64,000 nt of DNA. Source: Colwellia sp. (GTDB taxonomy: Bacteria > Pseudomonadota > Gammaproteobacteria > Enterobacterales > Alteromonadaceae). The position numbers and the translations under genes were made by a program. The stretch spans positions 1 through 64,000 of the forward strand of contig JAPYOP010000001.1 in NCBI GenBank assembly GCA_029938115.1. Reading direction: 5' to 3'. Below, in pieces: positions 1 to 9,686 of the stretch. Position 1 is the stretch's first letter, and the number at the start of each line of letters is the position of its first letter. A model generated the notes under the pieces. It was not told where the DNA came from and ran no database searches. It worked only from the letters and a program-made list of their open reading frames with translations.

Positions 1-1957
1 AACCGAACATTTCTGAAAGAGGTACGTCAGCTTTAATACGAACACCAGAAACACCTGCTTCTTGACCTCCGATCATACCACGACGACGGTTTAAATCACC
101 AATAACATCACCAACGTGATCATCAGGCGTAAACACATCAACTTTCATGATAGGTTCGATTAACTGGGCACCAGCCTTTGGAATTGATTGACGGAAAGCA
201 CCACGAGCAGCAAGTTCAAATGCAACAGCAGATGAATCGACAGCATGGAAGCCACCATCATATAATTCAATTTCAACGTCAAGTACAGGGAAACCAGCAA
301 GAACACCAGTATCCATCATGCCTTTGAAACCTTTCTCGATTGCTGGGAAGAATTCTTTAGGAACATTACCACCAACAACAACAGAGGTGAATACGAAACC
401 AGAACCAGGTTCGCCGGGCTTGATACGGTAATCAATTTTACCGAACTGACCAGAACCACCAGATTGTTTCTTATGTGTGTAAGAATCTTCAATTTCAGTT
501 GTGATTGTTTCACGGTAGGCAACTTGTGGCTTACCAACTTCTAATTCAACACCGTAGGTACGTTTTAGGATATCTACTTTGATATCTAGGTGAAGTTCAC
601 CCATACCAGATAAAATCGTTTCACCTGAATCTTGATCAGTTTCAACTTTAAAAGTAGGATCTTCTGCAACCATTTTACCGATAGCAAGACCCATTTTCTC
701 AGTTGAACCTTTATCTTTTGGTGTTACAGAAATTGAAATTACAGGCTTAGGAAATACCATTGCTTCTAGGATGATTGGGTTCTTAGGATCACATAATGTG
801 TGACCTGTTTGAACGTTACTTTTCATACCAACAATTGCGATGATATCACCAGCTTGTGCTGAAGTAAGCTCGTTACGGTCATCGGCTTGCATTTCACACA
901 TACGGCCAACACGCTCAGTTTTACCTGTTGCAGCATTAAGAATTGTATCGCCTTTCTTCAATGTACCTGAATAAATACGTACGAAAGTTAATGTACCAAA
1001 ACGGTCATCAGTGATTTTGAATGCTAACGCTTTGAATGTTTCATCTGCAGAAACGATTGCGTACTCACCATTAGGCTCACCTTCTTCATCAGTAAGTGGT
1101 TGTGGATCAACATCCGTAGGTGACGGTAAGTAATCAACAACAGCATCAAGAATATTTTGAACACCCTTGTTTTTAAAAGCAGAACCACAGTAAGTAGGGA
1201 AGAAGTCCATAGTACGTGTACCTTTACGGATACAACGTTTGATATCTTCCATAGATGGCTCTGTGCCTTCTTCTAGGTATGCTTCGAAAAGATCATCATC
1301 TTGCTCAAGAGCAGTTTCAAGAAGCATTTCGCGGTATTCTTCTACTTTCTCAACCATGTCCGCAGGCACATCTTGGATTTCAAAGTTCTCAGGAAGACCT
1401 GAGTCATCCCACACCCATGCTTTTCGGGTAAGTAGGTCAACAACACCAACAAACTCATCTTCTTCACCAATTGGCAACACCATGATAAGTGGGTTAGCAC
1501 CAAGTACTGTTTCAGTTTGTTTAACAACACGATAGAAATCAGCACCTAAACGGTCTAATTTGTTTACAAAGATAATACGTGCAACTTCTGAGTCATTCGC
1601 ATAACGCCAGTTAGTTTCTGATTGTGGTTCAACACCACCAGAGCCACAGAATACACCAACACCACCATCAAGAACTTTAAGTGAACGGTAAACTTCAACA
1701 GTGAAATCAACGTGACCAGGAGTATCGATAACGTTGAAACGGTGATCTTTCCAAAAACAGCTTACCGCAGCAGACTGGATGGTAATTCCGCGCTCAGCTT
1801 CTTGTTCCATGAAGTCAGTCGTTGACTCGCCGTCATGTACTTCACCTGTTTTATGGATCTGACCGGTTAATTTAAGGATACGTTCAGTTGTTGTGGTTTT
1901 ACCCGCATCAACGTGAGCGAAAATACCAATGTTTCTGTATTTGGATAAATCTGCCAT
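1..1957 (-). CDS. fusA2: Elongation factor G, EF-G2-type paralog (C-terminus cut by window edge)
   Basis: Translational GTPase that drives ribosomal translocation, or recycling with RRF, in the cytoplasm. The visible 652 codons cover the GTPase domain with the P-loop AHVDAGKT (residues 14-21), the RGITI switch, DTPGH and NKLD motifs, then domains II-IV. About 40 C-terminal residues lie beyond the window. The switch region is shorter than in the str-operon EF-G (CFWKDHRF leads straight into NVIDTPGH), and the gene stands alone rather than in rpsL-rpsG-fusA-tuf. Both points favour the second EF-G paralog of vibrios and Alteromonadales. The start [11 protein letters not shown] fits the family. 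Its 5' leader carries a long hairpin and an extended -10 promoter. EF-G identity is certain; the paralog assignment is probable. Confidence 0.93.
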   Translation of the reverse strand, partial: MADLSKYRNIGIFAHVDAGKTTTTERILKLTGQIHKTGEVHDGESTTDFMEQEAERGITIQSAAVSCFWKDHRFNVIDTPGHVDFTVEVYRSLKVLDGGVGVFCGSGGVEPQSETNWRYANDSEVARIIFVNKLDRLGADFYRVVKQTETVLGANPLIMVLPIGEEDEFVGVVDLLTRKAWVWDDSGLPENFEIQDVPADMVEKVEEYREMLLETALEQDDDLFEAYLEEGTEPSMEDIKRCIRKGTRTMDFFPTYCGSAFKNKGVQNILDAVVDYLPSPTDVDPQPLTDEEGEPNGEYAIVSADETFKALAFKITDDRFGTLTFVRIYSGTLKKGDTILNAATGKTERVGRMCEMQADDRNELTSAQAGDIIAIVGMKSNVQTGHTLCDPKNPIILEAMVFPKPVISISVTPKDKGSTEKMGLAIGKMVAEDPTFKVETDQDSGETILSGMGELHLDIKVDILKRTYGVELEVGKPQVAYRETITTEIEDSYTHKKQSGGSGQFGKIDYRIKPGEPGSGFVFTSVVVGGNVPKEFFPAIEKGFKGMMDTGVLAGFPVLDVEIELYDGGFHAVDSSAVAFELAARGAFRQSIPKAGAQLIEPIMKVDVFTPDDHVGDVIGDLNRRRGMIGGQEAGVSGVRIKADVPLSEMFG

Positions 1958-1984
1958 TACTTTACTCTATTTAGTTAATGTCTA

Positions 1985-2040
1985 TTCTGCTTTCTTATGC
2001 TTATATATAGAAGATTAATAATAAGTATAAGAAAGCAGAA
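1985..2040 (-). other. Long hairpin in the fusA2 5' leader
   Basis: Two 20-base arms (1985-2004 and 2021-2040) are reverse complements at 19 of 20 positions, with a 16-base AT-rich loop. On the minus strand the hairpin starts about 14 nt after the predicted transcription start and ends 27 nt before the fusA2 start codon. No T-run follows it, so it is a leader structure rather than a terminator. Confidence 0.7.
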
Positions 2041-2060
2041 CTGTTGAAAATTTGCGCGCG

Positions 2061-2069
2061 AGTATACCA
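2061..2069 (-). promoter_or_regulatory. Predicted extended -10 promoter of fusA2
   Basis: The minus strand reads TGGTATACT, an extended -10 element (TGn plus TATACT), about 105 nt upstream of the fusA2 start codon. No good -35 box is seen, as expected for an extended -10 promoter. Confidence 0.45.
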
Positions 2070-2240
2070 TTACTCAACAAAGATCGGTAGAAAATTGATA
2101 AATAAATTGTAAATCGTTTAAAAAACAAACATAGCGCTGCTTATATAGAGTAATAAATATTAAAAATGTAGTTTTATAGTTTTATAGATTGATGTGGCTT
2201 GTGACAATAGATGTATTATTTTTAATGGTAGCAATAATGT

Positions 2241-3098
2241 TTACTGATACTTTTTCAGCCAAAAACTAAATATTGCGCCAGTGACAAACATTAGTAGACC
2301 ATAGGTAACTGCGGGTATCATCATGGTTTCATTGCCTATTAAAGTTCCTGCAACCACAAGCGCTAAAGTACCATTTTGAATACCAATTTCAAAACTTATA
2401 GTGATAGATTGAGCCTTAGATAAGTTAGCAATTTTGGCAATTTGATAACCTATATATAGTACTAACACATTAAGTATTAATGTTGCACTACCTGCTTGAA
2501 TGAAAAAATCGAGCATGTTGGCAGAATTTTTAATGATGATCAGGACAATAATCATAAACATGAAGATCACAGAAAACCATTTTAGCTTCTCTTCAATTTT
2601 TTGCGCCATGCTTGATTGCTTAGCACGAAAAATCATGCCTAAAATTACGGGTACAATCGTGATCGCTAGCAATTGTACAATGGTCTTAATGATTGGTATT
2701 TCAAATATCTTATCGCCAGCCATAAAATAGTTCATTGCAAGAGCTGTAATAAGTGGAATGGTAAAGGGGGTAACAATACTAACTAGTGCGGTTAAACTAA
2801 TAGATAAAGCGACATCACCTTTGGATAAATAAGAAAACATATTTGAAGTTGCACCACCGGGTGCAAGCGCTATAATTATTAAGCCTACTTGGATTTCAGG
2901 GGGGAGTTCTAGTATGACTGCGAGTGCAGCAGCAATAATAGGTAACAGTAACAGTTGACCAGTAAAACCTATTAACACGGCTTTAGGTTGTTCAATGATC
3001 CTTTTAAAATCGATAGGTTTAAGCGACATCCCCATACCAAGCATAATTAAGAACAAGGACAGGGGCAGTATGACGGATGTTAGAATATCAGCGTGCAT
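2241..3098 (-). CDS. BASS-family (bile acid:sodium symporter-like) transporter
   Basis: Inner-membrane secondary transporter of 285 residues, almost entirely hydrophobic, with nine or ten predicted transmembrane segments. The loop LAPGGATSNMFSYLSKGD (around residues 78-95) is the conserved BASS-family signature, in the region that binds sodium and substrate. Characterised members import bile acids, pantoate, pyruvate and other organic anions with Na+, so the substrate here cannot be named. It starts 13 bases after the acyl-CoA ligase gene ends, on the same strand, so the two are very probably co-transcribed. Together with the upstream TonB-dependent receptor they could move a carboxylated compound across both membranes and activate it. 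Family call is firm; the substrate is unknown. Confidence 0.85.
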   Translation of the reverse strand: MHADILTSVILPLSLFLIMLGMGMSLKPIDFKRIIEQPKAVLIGFTGQLLLLPIIAAALAVILELPPEIQVGLIIIALAPGGATSNMFSYLSKGDVALSISLTALVSIVTPFTIPLITALAMNYFMAGDKIFEIPIIKTIVQLLAITIVPVILGMIFRAKQSSMAQKIEEKLKWFSVIFMFMIIVLIIIKNSANMLDFFIQAGSATLILNVLVLYIGYQIAKIANLSKAQSITISFEIGIQNGTLALVVAGTLIGNETMMIPAVTYGLLMFVTGAIFSFWLKKYQ

Positions 3099-3111
3099 AA
3101 TTAATGCCCTT

Positions 3112-4740
3112 TTAGCGTAGCTCTCTTCTTAAAAGTTTACCAACACTAGATTTTGGAATTTCATCAATGAATATCACTTGTTTGGGGACTTTATAAGCGG
3201 TGAGACCTTGGCGGCAGAAATCAATTACATCTTGCTCAGTAATCGTTAGATCTTCTTTGACGACAAAAAGCTTCACTGCTTCACCGGTTTTGCTATCTTC
3301 AATGCCAATACAAGCCGATTCTAATATCCCTAGCATTTTAGCCACTTCCGCTTCAATTTCATTTGGATAGACATTAAATCCAGAAACGTTAATCATATCT
3401 TTTTTTCGATCAACAATATGAAAAAAACCCTTGGCGTCTAGCATGGCGACATCACCGGTTTTAAAGTAACCGTCGGTAGTCATACATTCTTTGGTAGCTT
3501 CAGTATTATTCCAATAACCCGACATGACTTGTGGGCCTTTAGCACATAACTCTCCAGATTCGCCTTGATTTACGCTAATACCTGCTTCGTCTCTAATAGA
3601 GATATCTGTATTAGGTAAAGGTGTGCCAATGCCTGCGATATATTCACTTTGATCGCTGTTACCAAAGTTCAGGGTTAAAATAGGCGATGTTTCCGATAAA
3701 CCATAACCCTCATGCAGACGCACATCGGTAACTTGCTGCCATTTATCAGCAACGGCTTGTTGCACCGCCGCACCTCCGCCAATAGACAATTTTAATGAGG
3801 AAAAGTCTACTTGATCAAATCCTGGGGTATGCAATAAACCATTAAATAAAGTGTTCACGCCAGTAAATATGGTAGCAGAAGTGTTTTTCCATACTTCAAC
3901 AAAGCTTGGCATATCGCGTGGATTTGTCACTAAAACATTGTTAGCGCCAAAGGTGAAATAGCTCAATGTGTTCGCCATTAAAGCAAAGATGTGATACATC
4001 GGGATAGCGGTAATAACAACGTCTTTACCATAATTAATATGATGTTTTGAAAACTCTTGGTATTGCAAAATATTGGCGATTAAATTGCCATGACTAAGCA
4101 TTGCACCTTTAGATAACCCCGTTGTACCTCCTGTGTATTGTAAAAATAACAGATTATTTTGGCACAATGTGGGCTCAATCAATGCAAGGCTTTGACCTTG
4201 TGTTAGTGCATCGGTAAAACTAACGGTATTAGTTAGGCGTTCATCAACAGGCGCGCAAGGTAGACCTTTATTAACTAAATCATCTAAATCAACGGTAATA
4301 ATATTTTTGACGCTAGTATTATCGATAATATCGGCGAGCATTCTAGTTGATGGTGAAAAAATAATAATAGTATCAACTTGGGCATCATTAAGTTGATGCT
4401 GTAATTCTCTAGGTGTGTACATAGGATTTACATTGACTTGCACGCCGCCAACTCGAATTATTCCCCACATAGCGACAGGAAAACATAAAGTGTTAGGACA
4501 CATCAGTGCAATACGGTCACCTTTGACAATATTTAATTTATTTTGTAAAAAGGCGGAAAAATTTCGTGATAACTCATCTACTTGCTCAAATGAAAGTTCA
4601 GCACCAAAATTAGTGTAAGCAGTTTGTTTTTGATATTTTGTTGTTGTTTGTTTAAATAAATCGACTAAAGAAGTGTAACGGTTTAAATCTATTGTGTGAT
4701 TAACACCGTCTGGGTAATTTTTAAGCCAAGGCTGGAGCAT
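3112..4740 (-). CDS. Long-chain fatty acid (acyl)-CoA ligase, FadD-like
   Basis: AMP-forming acyl-CoA synthetase of the ANL superfamily, 542 residues. It would activate a carboxylic acid to its CoA thioester through an acyl-adenylate. Visible motifs are the phosphate-binding loop TGGTTGLSKG (residues 203-212), GYGLSETSP in the middle, the hinge region TGDVAMLDAKGFFHIVDRKKD, and near the C-terminus PKSSVGKLLRREL with the catalytic lysine of motif A10. Length and motifs match the FadD group, but the gene is not beside other beta-oxidation genes. It lies between a TonB-dependent receptor (109 bp upstream) and a BASS transporter (13 bp downstream). This suggests activation of an imported acid rather than general fatty-acid use. 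That role is inference. Confidence 0.88.
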   Translation of the reverse strand: MLQPWLKNYPDGVNHTIDLNRYTSLVDLFKQTTTKYQKQTAYTNFGAELSFEQVDELSRNFSAFLQNKLNIVKGDRIALMCPNTLCFPVAMWGIIRVGGVQVNVNPMYTPRELQHQLNDAQVDTIIIFSPSTRMLADIIDNTSVKNIITVDLDDLVNKGLPCAPVDERLTNTVSFTDALTQGQSLALIEPTLCQNNLLFLQYTGGTTGLSKGAMLSHGNLIANILQYQEFSKHHINYGKDVVITAIPMYHIFALMANTLSYFTFGANNVLVTNPRDMPSFVEVWKNTSATIFTGVNTLFNGLLHTPGFDQVDFSSLKLSIGGGAAVQQAVADKWQQVTDVRLHEGYGLSETSPILTLNFGNSDQSEYIAGIGTPLPNTDISIRDEAGISVNQGESGELCAKGPQVMSGYWNNTEATKECMTTDGYFKTGDVAMLDAKGFFHIVDRKKDMINVSGFNVYPNEIEAEVAKMLGILESACIGIEDSKTGEAVKLFVVKEDLTITEQDVIDFCRQGLTAYKVPKQVIFIDEIPKSSVGKLLRRELR

Positions 4741-4849
4741 ATGATTTCCTTAATCGACAAGCAGAGTAGAATCAATAAAGTAGTTTGAGTATAGAGTAAA
4801 GTAAAGGACGAACCTAATGAAAACGGTTCACCCCTTTCAGCATTAGATG

Positions 4850-7237
4850 CTACTCAGTAAAATTATATTGAAATTGAACACCAACAGTTGCAGGTCTATC
4901 AGCAAAGCCATAAAAAGTATTCGTTCCAAAACTACTGCCTGATAAAGGAACATTACCTGCGTAAGTAATAATCTTTTCATCGGTAAGGTTTCTACCAAAT
5001 AGTGCGATACTCCAGTTTTCAGCTTCTAAGGCAATACGCGCATCAATTTTAGTATAACCATCAACATCATAAAGAGGATCTAAATTAGGGTGAATGTTTT
5101 GCTCACCCGCATGGTAAAGCCCTAGGTTCATACGAAAATATTCGAAACCTAAGAAAGAGATAGATCTAAAATAGTCAAAGCCTAAGGTGCCAGTAAATTT
5201 AGGCGTATATTGACCTGACTTACCAGTGAAATCACATAGTTGCACACCACCTGGACCAATGTCACCATCAGGTACTTGGCGGTTGTAACAGTTACCATTT
5301 TTAAAATCTTTAAACTCGTGATCTAAATAAGCGAAAGCGTAATTCATGGTTAAGGTGCCAGCATCGGCATCCATTATTAACCAACGACCATCTAGTTCAA
5401 ATCCTTGCACCAGTGTTTCTTTAGCATTACCAACGTTAAAACCAAGGGTGCCATCAAATTGACTGATTTGTAGATTGTCATATTCTGTGCGATATAGGGC
5501 AAAATTTACTTCTAAGGTATTATCTAATAAAGATGATTTAATACCTGCTTCGTAAGAGGTTGTTTCTTCTTCTTCAAACTCCCAAGATTCGGTATTATTA
5601 CCTCGAGTATCAAAACCGCCTGCTTTAAAGCCCGTTGTTGCAGAGACATAAGTCATTATGTCGGCATTAATTTTATATTGTACGTTTACCAATGGGGTAA
5701 ATGCTGTTTCGCTACGAGAGTCAGTTAAGTTGTGACCATTAGGTGATAAAGGACTTTGCTCATTTTGAATAGCAAAACCAACATCATATAAAATTGCTGC
5801 CATCGGGTTAGCTGCTAGGTCTCCTGAACCAACCGTGCTGTTGGCAAGCTCTCTGATATTAATTTCTCGATGACCATCTTTGGTTTCATCAGTATATCTT
5901 GCGCCCAAAGTTACCGTTAAATCATCTGTAACATGGATATTACCTTGGAAAAACACCGACCACATTTCACTATCTAAAGTATAGTTACGACCAGCACTGG
6001 TACCTGCAATTGGTGCTAAAGCAGGGTTGGCTAAAGGCAATATACTATTGGTTGGAACCTTGATGCGATCATCTAAATCAGTTTCGCTGCTTTGATAATA
6101 AAAACCACCGATCCAATCGAAAGTGTCACTTAACGGCGAAATAACCCGTAACTCTTGACTAAACTGGCTGTATTCTTCATTAATATCAACGTTAAAAACG
6201 GGTGCTGCAACGTAATCACAATCACACTCTTCAGTAAACTCATAACTGACAAGACCGGTAACTGAGGTAAAAGTATAATCACCGAACATAATGTTAGCGG
6301 TTAAAGTGACATTATCTAACTCGTTATGGCTAAACTCTGCATCATCAGCTTGGCGGACAAAATCCACTTCACTGTCTGCTATACCATTAGGATAACCAAA
6401 TATACCTAAGTATTGTGCGAATACTAAACCTGTTGCGAGGTTAGGATCATCTTGAATAATTTCAATTTGACGACCTTCGCCATTAAATTCATCATGCTCT
6501 ACTTTCAGTAGAAAGTTCATGTCATCACGAGGTTCCCACAATAAGCTTAAGCGAACTGCTTGCTCATCTCGAATAGTTTCATCTCTATTTTTAGCGGTAT
6601 TTTCAATATAGCCATCTTCTTGGTAATCTCTTACCGCCAAGCGGGCTGAAAAAGTGTCGGTTAAGCCACCTGATATCATGCCGTTAATTTCAGTTGCACC
6701 AAAATCAGGTTGATAAGAAACATCAAAACTTGCTTCTAGATCTTGAGTTGGTTTTGCTGAACTTAAATTAAGTGCACCAGCGACTGAGTTTTTACCAAAT
6801 AGAATTGATTGTGGCCCTTTTAATACTTCTACTCGCTCTAAATCTAAAAAAGGCATACGTAATAATTGCTGACGACCATAGTAAATGCCATCAATATATT
6901 GTCCAACGGACTGTTCAAAACCTTGGTTATTACCCGTGCCTATGCCACGAATATATATTTGTGTTGAAATGCCGGTTTCTGTCATATGTAAATTTGGCAC
7001 TGAATATTGCAAGTCATCAATTTTTTCAATGCCTCTTTCTTTTAAATCATCAGCGCTAAGAACGTTTAATGATATTGGTGTTTTCTGTGCGTCTTCTGAG
7101 CGTTTCTGTGCTGTAACCTCTATAATTTCTAAACCAGCGTTTCTATTATTTTCTGATGCTACTTCTTCAGCATGAAGTGCCATTGACAATGATGAAGCAA
7201 TGATACTTAAAGAGAATAACTTTATTGATTTTTTCAT
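4850..7237 (-). CDS. TonB-dependent outer-membrane receptor
   Basis: Outer-membrane gated channel of 795 residues. A signal peptide ends near ALHAEE (about residue 23). A TonB-box-like stretch (EIIEVTAQKR, about 38-47) follows, then a plug domain with IYIRGIGTG and the VEVLKGPQSILFGKNSVAG signature, and a long 22-strand-type barrel. The C-terminus is aromatic-rich (VQFQYNF). No siderophore biosynthesis gene is near. The relatives it resembles, with the AQKR(S/E)E..Q..PISL opening, are often receptors for organic carbon compounds. It lies upstream of the acyl-CoA ligase and BASS genes on the same strand and opposite an AraC regulator, so it is probably the uptake step of that module. A RBS-like AGGGAAAATC precedes the start. 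Confidence 0.92.
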   Translation of the reverse strand: MKKSIKLFSLSIIASSLSMALHAEEVASENNRNAGLEIIEVTAQKRSEDAQKTPISLNVLSADDLKERGIEKIDDLQYSVPNLHMTETGISTQIYIRGIGTGNNQGFEQSVGQYIDGIYYGRQQLLRMPFLDLERVEVLKGPQSILFGKNSVAGALNLSSAKPTQDLEASFDVSYQPDFGATEINGMISGGLTDTFSARLAVRDYQEDGYIENTAKNRDETIRDEQAVRLSLLWEPRDDMNFLLKVEHDEFNGEGRQIEIIQDDPNLATGLVFAQYLGIFGYPNGIADSEVDFVRQADDAEFSHNELDNVTLTANIMFGDYTFTSVTGLVSYEFTEECDCDYVAAPVFNVDINEEYSQFSQELRVISPLSDTFDWIGGFYYQSSETDLDDRIKVPTNSILPLANPALAPIAGTSAGRNYTLDSEMWSVFFQGNIHVTDDLTVTLGARYTDETKDGHREINIRELANSTVGSGDLAANPMAAILYDVGFAIQNEQSPLSPNGHNLTDSRSETAFTPLVNVQYKINADIMTYVSATTGFKAGGFDTRGNNTESWEFEEEETTSYEAGIKSSLLDNTLEVNFALYRTEYDNLQISQFDGTLGFNVGNAKETLVQGFELDGRWLIMDADAGTLTMNYAFAYLDHEFKDFKNGNCYNRQVPDGDIGPGGVQLCDFTGKSGQYTPKFTGTLGFDYFRSISFLGFEYFRMNLGLYHAGEQNIHPNLDPLYDVDGYTKIDARIALEAENWSIALFGRNLTDEKIITYAGNVPLSGSSFGTNTFYGFADRPATVGVQFQYNFTE

Positions 7238-7315
7238 GATTTTCCCTATTGAGCTTTGTTGTTATATTTTGTTTTTTATTTTCAACCTATAATATAGGCA
7301 GGTATTATTTTGGAA

Positions 7316-7389
7316 ATAAGGTGAAATTAGGTCAAAAGTGGGTGTAAAACGGTCTATTTGATGTTTTACTGTACCTAATTAGGACAAAA
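7316..7389. promoter_or_regulatory. Candidate operator: direct repeats in the divergent promoter region
   Basis: The 12-mer ATTAGGNCAAAA occurs at 7326-7337 and again at 7378-7389, a 52-bp period close to five DNA turns. A related copy, ATAAGGTGAAA, starts at 7316, ten bases before the first. All lie in the 164-bp gap between the receptor gene and the AraC-type gene. Spaced direct repeats are the usual binding target of AraC-family proteins, so these are candidate sites for the neighbouring regulator. Confidence 0.5.
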
Positions 7390-7401
7390 TGAAATATTTA
7401 T

Positions 7402-8427
7402 ATGATATCTACAGATAACTTACCTACTCACTTCATCGGGCAGGTATTTGCGCACAAGCTCAGTTTTATCGGAGCCATATTAGCTAAAAATGGTGTAGAT
7501 ATAGCCTTATTATTGAAAGATACAGGCATAAGCCTTGATGAATTAAATGATCGTGATTATAAAATAAACAAAGATCAAATAATTCAGTTCTATCATAATG
7601 TACTAGCGCTAAAAATCCCTGGCATTAGTATTTTGTTAGGGGCAGCAATAAAAGTAAATGATTATGGCTTATATGGCTGTACGTTACTTTGCTGCAAGGG
7701 GTTACGAGCCGCATTAGAGTATTCTATTCGCTACCACAGCTTAGTGACTAAAACAGTTAATATGTCATTGTATGTAAATGAAGAATCAGGATACTCGTAT
7801 TTTCGTTTTGAAGATTTGTTATTTGTCGATGATTTAATTGAATTCAATATAGAGCTTCAATGTGTCATTGTGTTGTCATTGGTTAGAGAGTGCTTAGATA
7901 ATAAAAACTTTGCATTTGATGAGCTAAGATTCAGTTTCAATAGACCTAAGCATTACTTGCTTTATGAAGAACACTTTCAATGTCCTGTAAGCTATGGAAA
8001 TACTCATAGTGAATTTATCCTTAGAAATGATAAATTATTATTAAGCACGCCAAGAAGTAACCCTTTTGCAATGCCTTTATTACTCGACCAATGTGATTTG
8101 GTTCTCAATTCCATAGCGGCTAAGAATGAATTGTTAATTACTATAAACCAGTGGGTGGCTGCGAATATGCATAAAAATCTTTGTTCAGAAGAACTTTCTA
8201 AATATTTATGCGTAACGCCCAGAACACTAAGAAGACGACTCTGCGATCAGGGCACAAGCTTTAGCTGTATCGTTAAAGAATTACGTTGTGAAGCTGCAAA
8301 AAAATTAATACTTGCAACAAAGTTAACCATTGAAGATATTGGCAACACTATTGGCTTTGATGATGTTTCAAACTTCAGAGCAGCGTTTAAGAAATGGACA
8401 GGAGTTACGCCATCTAGTTTAAGGTAA
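7402..8427 (+). CDS. AraC-family transcriptional regulator (OruR-like, with N-terminal Arabinose_bd-type domain)
   Basis: DNA-binding regulator of 341 residues. The N-terminal two thirds look like the effector-sensing domain of OruR-type AraC regulators. The C-terminal 100 residues hold two helix-turn-helix motifs, with the typical LCVTPRTLRRRLCDQGTSF (first recognition helix) and IGFDDVSNFRAAFKKWTGVTP (second). It is divergent from the TonB receptor gene and shares a 164-bp control region containing spaced direct repeats. The simplest reading is that it controls the receptor-ligase-transporter genes in response to their substrate. The start codon is the first in frame; an AGGA lies about 15 bases upstream, a little far. 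Family call is firm; target and ligand are inferred. Confidence 0.88.
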   Translation: MISTDNLPTHFIGQVFAHKLSFIGAILAKNGVDIALLLKDTGISLDELNDRDYKINKDQIIQFYHNVLALKIPGISILLGAAIKVNDYGLYGCTLLCCKGLRAALEYSIRYHSLVTKTVNMSLYVNEESGYSYFRFEDLLFVDDLIEFNIELQCVIVLSLVRECLDNKNFAFDELRFSFNRPKHYLLYEEHFQCPVSYGNTHSEFILRNDKLLLSTPRSNPFAMPLLLDQCDLVLNSIAAKNELLITINQWVAANMHKNLCSEELSKYLCVTPRTLRRRLCDQGTSFSCIVKELRCEAAKKLILATKLTIEDIGNTIGFDDVSNFRAAFKKWTGVTPSSLR

Positions 8428-8447
8428 GTTACAAGCATAGATAACTA

Positions 8448-8475
8448 TTGTTTTTGTCTAAAACTTATGTATAAT
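8448..8475 (+). promoter_or_regulatory. Predicted S10 operon promoter
   Basis: A perfect -10 box TATAAT (8470-8475) with a -35-like TTGTTT 16 bases upstream. The transcript would start near 8482, exactly where a leader hairpin begins. It is the only good promoter between the AraC gene and rpsJ. Confidence 0.6.
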
Positions 8476-8481
8476 ACGCGA

Positions 8482-8506
8482 CCACATTCAGTTGAACTGA
8501 GTGTGG
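8482..8506 (+). other. Hairpin at the predicted 5' end of the S10 transcript
   Basis: CCACATTCAGTT and AACTGAGTGTGG form a near-perfect stem with one G-T pair, followed by TTTTGTTTT. It lies directly after the TATAAT box. It could be the 5'-terminal stem of the S10 leader, or the terminator of the upstream AraC gene, or both. Confidence 0.6.
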
Positions 8507-8550
8507 TTTTGTTTTATACGTTTTGATACTTATTTTTAATATAAGGTTTA

Positions 8551-8680
8551 AACGCAAAGCAAATTAAGGAAGTAAGTGTTTAATTATTTCCTTAATACAG
8601 CAACGCTAATTTTGCGTTGAATGTTTTTAAGTAATACACCCCCTTCCGGTACATAAGGAAGCAGAGGGCTGTATTTTTTT
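8551..8680 (+). promoter_or_regulatory. Structured S10 leader with L4-type attenuator hairpin
   Basis: AACGCAAA (8551-8558) can pair with TTTGCGTT (8611-8618), enclosing an inner stem ATTAAGGAA (8563-8571) with TTCCTTAAT (8588-8596). A third, longer hairpin spans 8633-8676 (AATACA..CCCCTTCC with GGAAG..GGG..TGTATT) and runs into a T-stretch at 8674-8680, like an intrinsic terminator. In E. coli the S10 leader has a comparable terminator-type hairpin where excess ribosomal protein L4 stops transcription and translation. Autoregulation by L4 here is inferred from position and shape. Confidence 0.65.
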
Positions 8681-8702
8681 GTTCTTTAAAAAGGGGATTT
8701 GA

Positions 8703-9017
<315 letters not shown>

Positions 9018-9031
9018 GAGGAGTTTTAACA

Positions 9032-9670
9032 ATGACTATAGGTCTAGTTGGACGTAAAGTGGGTATGACTCGTGTCTTCACAGAAGATGGCGTTTCTACT
9101 CCTGTTACTGTTCTAGAAGTTGAAGCAAACCGTGTTGCTCAGGTTAAAACTGTAGACAACGATGGTTATTCAGCGCTTCAAGTTACTACGGGCAAGCGTA
9201 AAGCAAGCCGTGTAACAAAACCAGCAGCTGGTCATTTCGCAAAAGCAGGCGTTGAAGCAGGTCGTGGCCTGTGGGAATTCCGCTTAGGTGATAATGAAGG
9301 CGCAGGCATTGAAGCTGGCAGTGAAATCACTGTTGAGATCTTCAATGAAATTAAATTAGTAGACGTTACTGGTACATCGAAAGGTAAAGGTTTCCAAGGT
9401 GGTATTAAACGCTGGAACTTTACTATGCAACATGCAACGCATGGTGTTTCGTTATCACACAGATCAAACGGTTCGTTAGGTCAGTGTCAAACACCAGGTC
9501 GCGTTTTCAAAGGCAAAAAGATGTCTGGTCACATGGGTTCTGTGCGCGTTACTACACAAAACCTTGAATTGGTTCGCGTTGACGCAGAACGTAACTTGTT
9601 GCTTGTTAAAGGCGCAGTTCCGGGTGCTATCAATGGCAACGTAATCATCAAACCAGCTGTTAAAGCTTAG
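9032..9670 (+). CDS. rplC: Large-subunit ribosomal protein uL3
   Basis: uL3 of 212 residues, an early-assembly 23S rRNA binding protein near the peptidyl-transferase centre. Diagnostic are [13 protein letters not shown] at the N-terminus, [12 protein letters not shown], and the long loop with [23 protein letters not shown]. That loop holds the glutamine that PrmB methylates in E. coli. A GAGG ribosome-binding site precedes the start. Confidence 0.98.
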   Translation: MTIGLVGRKVGMTRVFTEDGVSTPVTVLEVEANRVAQVKTVDNDGYSALQVTTGKRKASRVTKPAAGHFAKAGVEAGRGLWEFRLGDNEGAGIEAGSEITVEIFNEIKLVDVTGTSKGKGFQGGIKRWNFTMQHATHGVSLSHRSNGSLGQCQTPGRVFKGKKMSGHMGSVRVTTQNLELVRVDAERNLLLVKGAVPGAINGNVIIKPAVKA

Positions 9671-9686
9671 TCCAGGAGATTTTGTG

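Noticed and set aside
1239-1535. 98-codon ORF antisense to fusA2
   Set aside because: It lies wholly within a conserved EF-G coding frame, is serine-rich in a way that mirrors the opposite strand, and has no family resemblance.
4808-4835. Small GAACC/GGTTC hairpin between the receptor and ligase genes
   Set aside because: The stem is five bases with no T-run; too weak to call a terminator or to say that the genes are separate operons.
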